Shown one piece after another: positions 9,558-16,569 of a DNA stretch of 16,569 nucleotides (positions are counted from its first letter, which is position 1; each line of letters starts with the position of its first letter). The stretch spans positions 1 to 16,569 of the forward strand of contig RWJK01000678.1 in assembly GCA_004335835.1 (NCBI GenBank), written 5' to 3'. A program made the position numbers and the translations under genes. The DNA is from Scenedesmus sp. ARA3 (lineage: Eukaryota > Chlorophyta > Chlorophyceae > Sphaeropleales > Scenedesmaceae). Below the pieces are notes generated by a model. The model was not told the origin of the DNA. It saw nothing but the letters and a program-made list of their open reading frames with translations, and searched no databases.

Positions 9558-10879
9558 GGAGCGGGTAACGTTACCATGGTAATGAAACCTACTATTTCCA
9601 TATTTTACTGGCTATTGAGCCTCGATCGCTGCAAACGACACCATTGGATCGACCTAAACACGGCGAGTCCAAAGCCGTTGAAAGCGAGGCTGTACGCCTT
9701 GTATTCGCTAAGAAACCATCTCATTACCAACTCTACTATGTGGCAACGTTACCCGTTTTTGCTTAGCTGTGTCTGTACACTTCTGGGCGGATTGCAATGC
9801 CATGAGCCTGCCAGACATCTGACTGGCGGCGGCACAGGAAGGGCTGCAAGGCCATGGCGGCAGCAGGTCTGGCGTGCGGGTGACGCTTGTGTCACAGCAA
9901 TCCGGCACGTGGTTTTGCTGCTCATGCAAGCAGGGGTAGCAGCGCGCAGCAGGTTACTCATGTCACTGCTGCAGCAGTCGCGCGACGATGCGTCATGACG
10001 CACATGATCATGTGTCACAAGTTGCAGTGCAGTATTCCGGTTGTGCAATGGCGACTCCTAGAACTTCATGTCTCCATTGAACGAAGGACTGTTGAACCAA
10101 CAGCACTGCTGAGCAGCCTGCTCAGCCGCTGAGTGCTGCGGCAGCCTGCTACTATAGTCAGCGGCCACTGCTAGCCACCCAGTACTCAGTACTGCCAGTG
10201 CCGAGCACCAGGTGTCAGCCAAATTTAGCTTAAAGGAGCAGCACACTTAGCCATGTGTGTGCATCTGCAGATGCTGTGTTGTCAGCTGTGTGCAGGTGCG
10301 CTCCCCGAAAACGGGACGTAAAGCACGATGCGTGGTTCCATGTTCTGTTTCGTGTTTATGATCTAAAACCTTTTCGAGCAGCTTCGAAGCGGATTGCTGA
10401 CCTTTGCCAACGCCATCACCCGCAGTGCGTGCACAGTCGAAGCTGTAGCTATCATAGAATTTTTCAATTGAGATTTAGTATGAAGTTTTCGGCGGTGCAA
10501 GCATCGTGATGCTGATCTGCACTCCGAACAACAGCATGAAGCACTTGCCGACTTCACCTCCACCAGGCTCACCTTCGAGCCTGAAGACAGTTCGTGCGCT
10601 TCGTTGGAATTTTCTGCTTGTAATATACATTTTGAAGGCATACGGAGAAGGGGCAACTGGCCAGCCGTGACGGCAGCATCATCCAGTCCCATTCTACAAC
10701 CGCGCATTCCGGTCCCATTGGGCACCACCAAACTCAAATTCAGTCCCTCGCCAACCATGCAGTATAACCACATCCAAAACTAGCATCTGTCGACTCTCAG
10801 GCGCCTCTAGTGCCGCCAGCTACGCACTCCCGCTGACCTACCCGCTACGGATATCCAGACGCTAGATTCAGCTGCAAGT
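9558..10879 (+). other. 3' UTR of gene B and 5' flank of gene C
   Basis: There is no supported gene. Frames of 84-140 codons occur here but have no recognisable domain or codon pattern. A 12-bp palindrome GGTAACGTTACC begins at 9565, just after the gene B stop. The first TGTAA downstream of gene B is at 10619-10623, which would give a 3' UTR of about 1.1 kb. The region from 10640 to 10879 would then contain the promoter and 5' UTR of gene C; no clear TATA box is seen. Confidence 0.4.
10619..10623 (+). terminator. TGTAA candidate polyadenylation signal, gene B
   Basis: GCTTGTAATATAC is the first TGTAA after the gene B stop at 9557 and lies before the signal-peptide exon of gene C. This is consistent with head-to-tail genes. 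Confidence 0.35.
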
Positions 10880-14871
<3,992 letters not shown>

Positions 14872-15123
14872 GGCGTGGATTCGCCAGGTGCACAATGCCG
14901 CAGCTGCGTGCAGATGCACTGAGGCGATGCAGTTATGAGGAGCAGATCTGCTCTAGAGTGTGTGTGCGGACGCGTTTCATGCTGCGGTGTCGGGCATGTA
15001 GATGTGCATGCATTGAATACGATAACCACATGGTGGGTTCGTGATGCAGCGATGCTGGTGGGTTGCATTTGTGAGAGCAGGGCTCTCTGGAAAAGGAACT
15101 GGCGAGCTCGGTGCATATAGGAA

Positions 15124-15163
15124 TCAATACAATACAAAAATTGAATACAATACAATACAATAC
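15124..15163 (+). repeat. AATAC pentanucleotide tract
   Basis: Six to seven AATAC units are interrupted by AAAAATTG. This is an AT-rich simple repeat about 250 bp after the gene C stop. Confidence 0.85.
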
Positions 15164-15626
15164 ACCTCATGACCTGAATCATCACCAAGCAAATTGTGGG
15201 CCACCTCTTGTTATAGATGCCTGATTACTACGATGTTGGTGGTACTGTGCAGAAGAGCATTTGCTGCCCACTATCCATGCTTGCTGTGTGTTGAATGTGG
15301 AGGGGTTGCATGTGTGGGCATGGACAAGCTGCGTGAGCTGCAGCTGGTGCGCATTGTGCTTTCGTAAGTCGCATGCGACATCGAAGTGTGTGATGGCGGT
15401 TGGCAGAAAAAGAAAGGCGGCTGGTGTTGGAGAACTTAGTGTTGAAACCAGGCTTGTGAGCACCTGCATTGTTATTAGGCTTGTTGATGTGTTGACAGGT
15501 CACGCTGTACAGCGCCAAACGCCGCGTGGCCTAAGTGGCACTTAGGCTAAGTGCCGGTTGCTGGGATGATGGAGAGTCACTCTCAGTCAGAGAGCTGTGC
15601 AGGGTTTGGCACCGTGCAAGACAATT

Positions 15627-15645
15627 GTGGGTCCTGGCACCATCA
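15627..15645 (+). repeat. Dispersed repeat, copy 3 (core only)
   Basis: GTGGGTCCTGGCACCATC is identical to the core of copy 1 at 8674-8730. The flanking blocks are not recognisable. Confidence 0.5.
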
Positions 15646-16123
15646 GGGGCTCAATGATCATCATGATGTTTGGCAGTACTGCTTGTTGGATGTTCTGACG
15701 GTACTCGCACACACGGTACAGAAGGTTGGCCAGTAATGTTTGCATTGCCGGTGATGTGGAGTGTGCACAGTGTTGGGAACTACGAGCAGTACATCGAAGT
15801 TTGCATAGGAGGAGGAGCAGAACTTGCGGCTAGACTTGCGTGTTGGCTCGTGCACACAGTGCGTGGGGTTGTGCTTCTCAAGGAGTGCTTGTGTGGGCAG
15901 TATGCAGTTCAGCGGACGTCACGCTCCACTCAGCAACACAGAGGAAACTCTGTGGTAGAGCTGAATGGTTGCTCAAGCTTTTATGTGTTATGGGTTTTGT
16001 GGGTCTTGAAGGGGCTGCGCTCGCTGCTAGCAGCGATCACAGCGCTGTGATGGCTTGCATGTGCCTCAGTCTTCCCTTTTGGGAGAGGGCGAGGGGCTCG
16101 GCTACACACAGCGCTTACTAACT

Positions 16124-16239
16124 AGACTTCACTGTCAGCTTTGATTAAACAGACTTCACTGTCAGCTGTGGTATGTGGACTGCTACATCCGCAGCATGCT
16201 GTGAGTTGAACTGCTACATCCGCAGCATGCCGTGAGTTG
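16124..16239 (+). repeat. Two short tandem duplications, one carrying a donor-like site
   Basis: AGACTTCACTGTCAGCT occurs at 16124-16140 and 16151-16167 (27-bp period). CTGCTACATCCGCAGCATGC followed by YGTGAGTTG occurs at 16180-16208 and 16211-16239 (31-bp period). The second pair ends in a GTGAGT-type donor-like sequence in both copies. Confidence 0.85.
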
Positions 16240-16474
16240 TGAATCCCGGATGGAATGGATCAGCGCTTCTGTGTGTACGCCTGCTGTATCAACGAGTCAG
16301 CCTGAGGCACTGCGCCACTGCGCCACTGGATACACTTCAATTGCCAGTGGCGAGTTACAAACGCCATGAGTCGGCGGCATCGTTGTGAGACGTGACAGTG
16401 AATGAAAGTATGTTGCAGCGCTGTACGTCATGCTGACTGTGGCAAGGAAGGCCACATATCACGGCTTTCAGACC

Positions 16475-16501
16475 TGTAAGTGGTATCACATTGTACTGTA
16501 A
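16475..16501 (+). terminator. Two TGTAA candidate polyadenylation signals
   Basis: TGTAA occurs at 16475-16479 and 16497-16501; these are the first on this strand after the gene C stop. A 3' UTR of about 1.6 kb is long, so they may belong to another transcript. Confidence 0.25.
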
Positions 16502-16569
16502 TGAAGTAGTGCTCCCTCCCCTTCCCCCTTCGCCTGTTCTTTCAGCCGCTCCTGTGGGGCGCGGGGCCG

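Larger units (their letters stand above)
14872..16569 (+). other. 3' UTR of gene C and right flank, no supported gene
   Basis: I see no recognisable coding domain. The stretch contains an AATAC simple repeat, the third partial copy of the dispersed repeat, short tandem duplications near 16124-16239 and two TGTAA motifs near 16475-16501. TTCTTTCAG near 16538-16546 looks like a 3' splice site, so an exon of another gene could begin at the edge, but too little follows to judge. Confidence 0.45.

Noticed and set aside
9600..9760. Possible tRNA in the region after gene B
   Set aside because: No cloverleaf with a T-loop consensus (GGTTCRA) could be found on either strand by eye.
9576..9998. 140-codon open frame after gene B
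   Set aside because: No motif or codon pattern like the neighbouring exons; an overlapping minus frame is equally long. Most likely 3' UTR.
10255..10509. 84-codon open frame as a small gene
   Set aside because: No recognisable domain, no splice or regulatory support, and it lies in the probable 3' UTR of gene B before its TGTAA.
16411..16474. Zinc-knuckle trace (DCGKEGHISR), possibly from a retroelement gag
   Set aside because: Only half of a CCHC motif is present: the expected upstream Cys is not in frame and no final Cys follows. No polymerase, integrase or long terminal repeat is seen.

Overview
This window looks like nuclear DNA from a green alga of the class Chlorophyceae, perhaps a Scenedesmus/Tetradesmus-type genome. 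That is inferred from: GC-rich coding exons split by introns of about 300-850 nt with GTGAGT-like donors and CAG acceptors; TGTAA motifs as candidate polyadenylation signals; very long CAG/CTG runs encoding Gln, Ser and Ala; and protein families expanded in these algae (OPR-like helical-repeat, MYND zinc finger, secreted CAP). No prokaryotic, organellar, viral or CRISPR content was recognised. All supported genes lie on the + strand; the many long minus-strand open frames are by-products of triplet repeats.

Layout. (A) About 1-4279: 3' part of an OPR-like helical-repeat gene. Five exons (818-994, 1690-1986, 2436-2762, 3096-3426, 3729-4279) join with matching phases into 560 codons plus stop; the start is missing. 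(B) 4953-9557: an Ala/Ser/Gln-rich gene of the algal MYND-finger type, ending in a damaged zinc finger. It carries an in-frame TAG in a polyGln run, a frame change at an 8-bp minisatellite, a further one-base shift near 9268 and a broken finger, so it is either a decaying gene or an assembly with indels. (C) About 10880-14871: a probable secreted protein: signal peptide exon (with ACG where ATG is expected), Pro/Ala-rich linker, beta/gamma-crystallin-like exon and CAP (SCP/YkwD-like) exon. The crystallin donor and CAP acceptor agree in phase. The stretches 4280-4952, 9558-10879 and 14872-16569 hold UTR or intergenic sequence and repeats, with no gene I can support.

Main discovery. At three exons in two unrelated genes the same architecture recurs. 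Degenerate copies of the exon's 5' end plus its 3' splice site lie upstream, and degenerate copies of the exon's 3' end plus its 5' splice site lie downstream. Introns here appear to grow by repeated tandem duplication across splice junctions. Long CTG runs on the + strand sit mostly just before predicted 3' splice sites, while CAG runs are mostly exonic. These patterns, and the frame-neutral 8-bp array inside gene B, are the parts most worth a second look.

The three genes show no sign of acting together: A would be an organelle RNA-processing factor, B is of unknown role, and C would be secreted.
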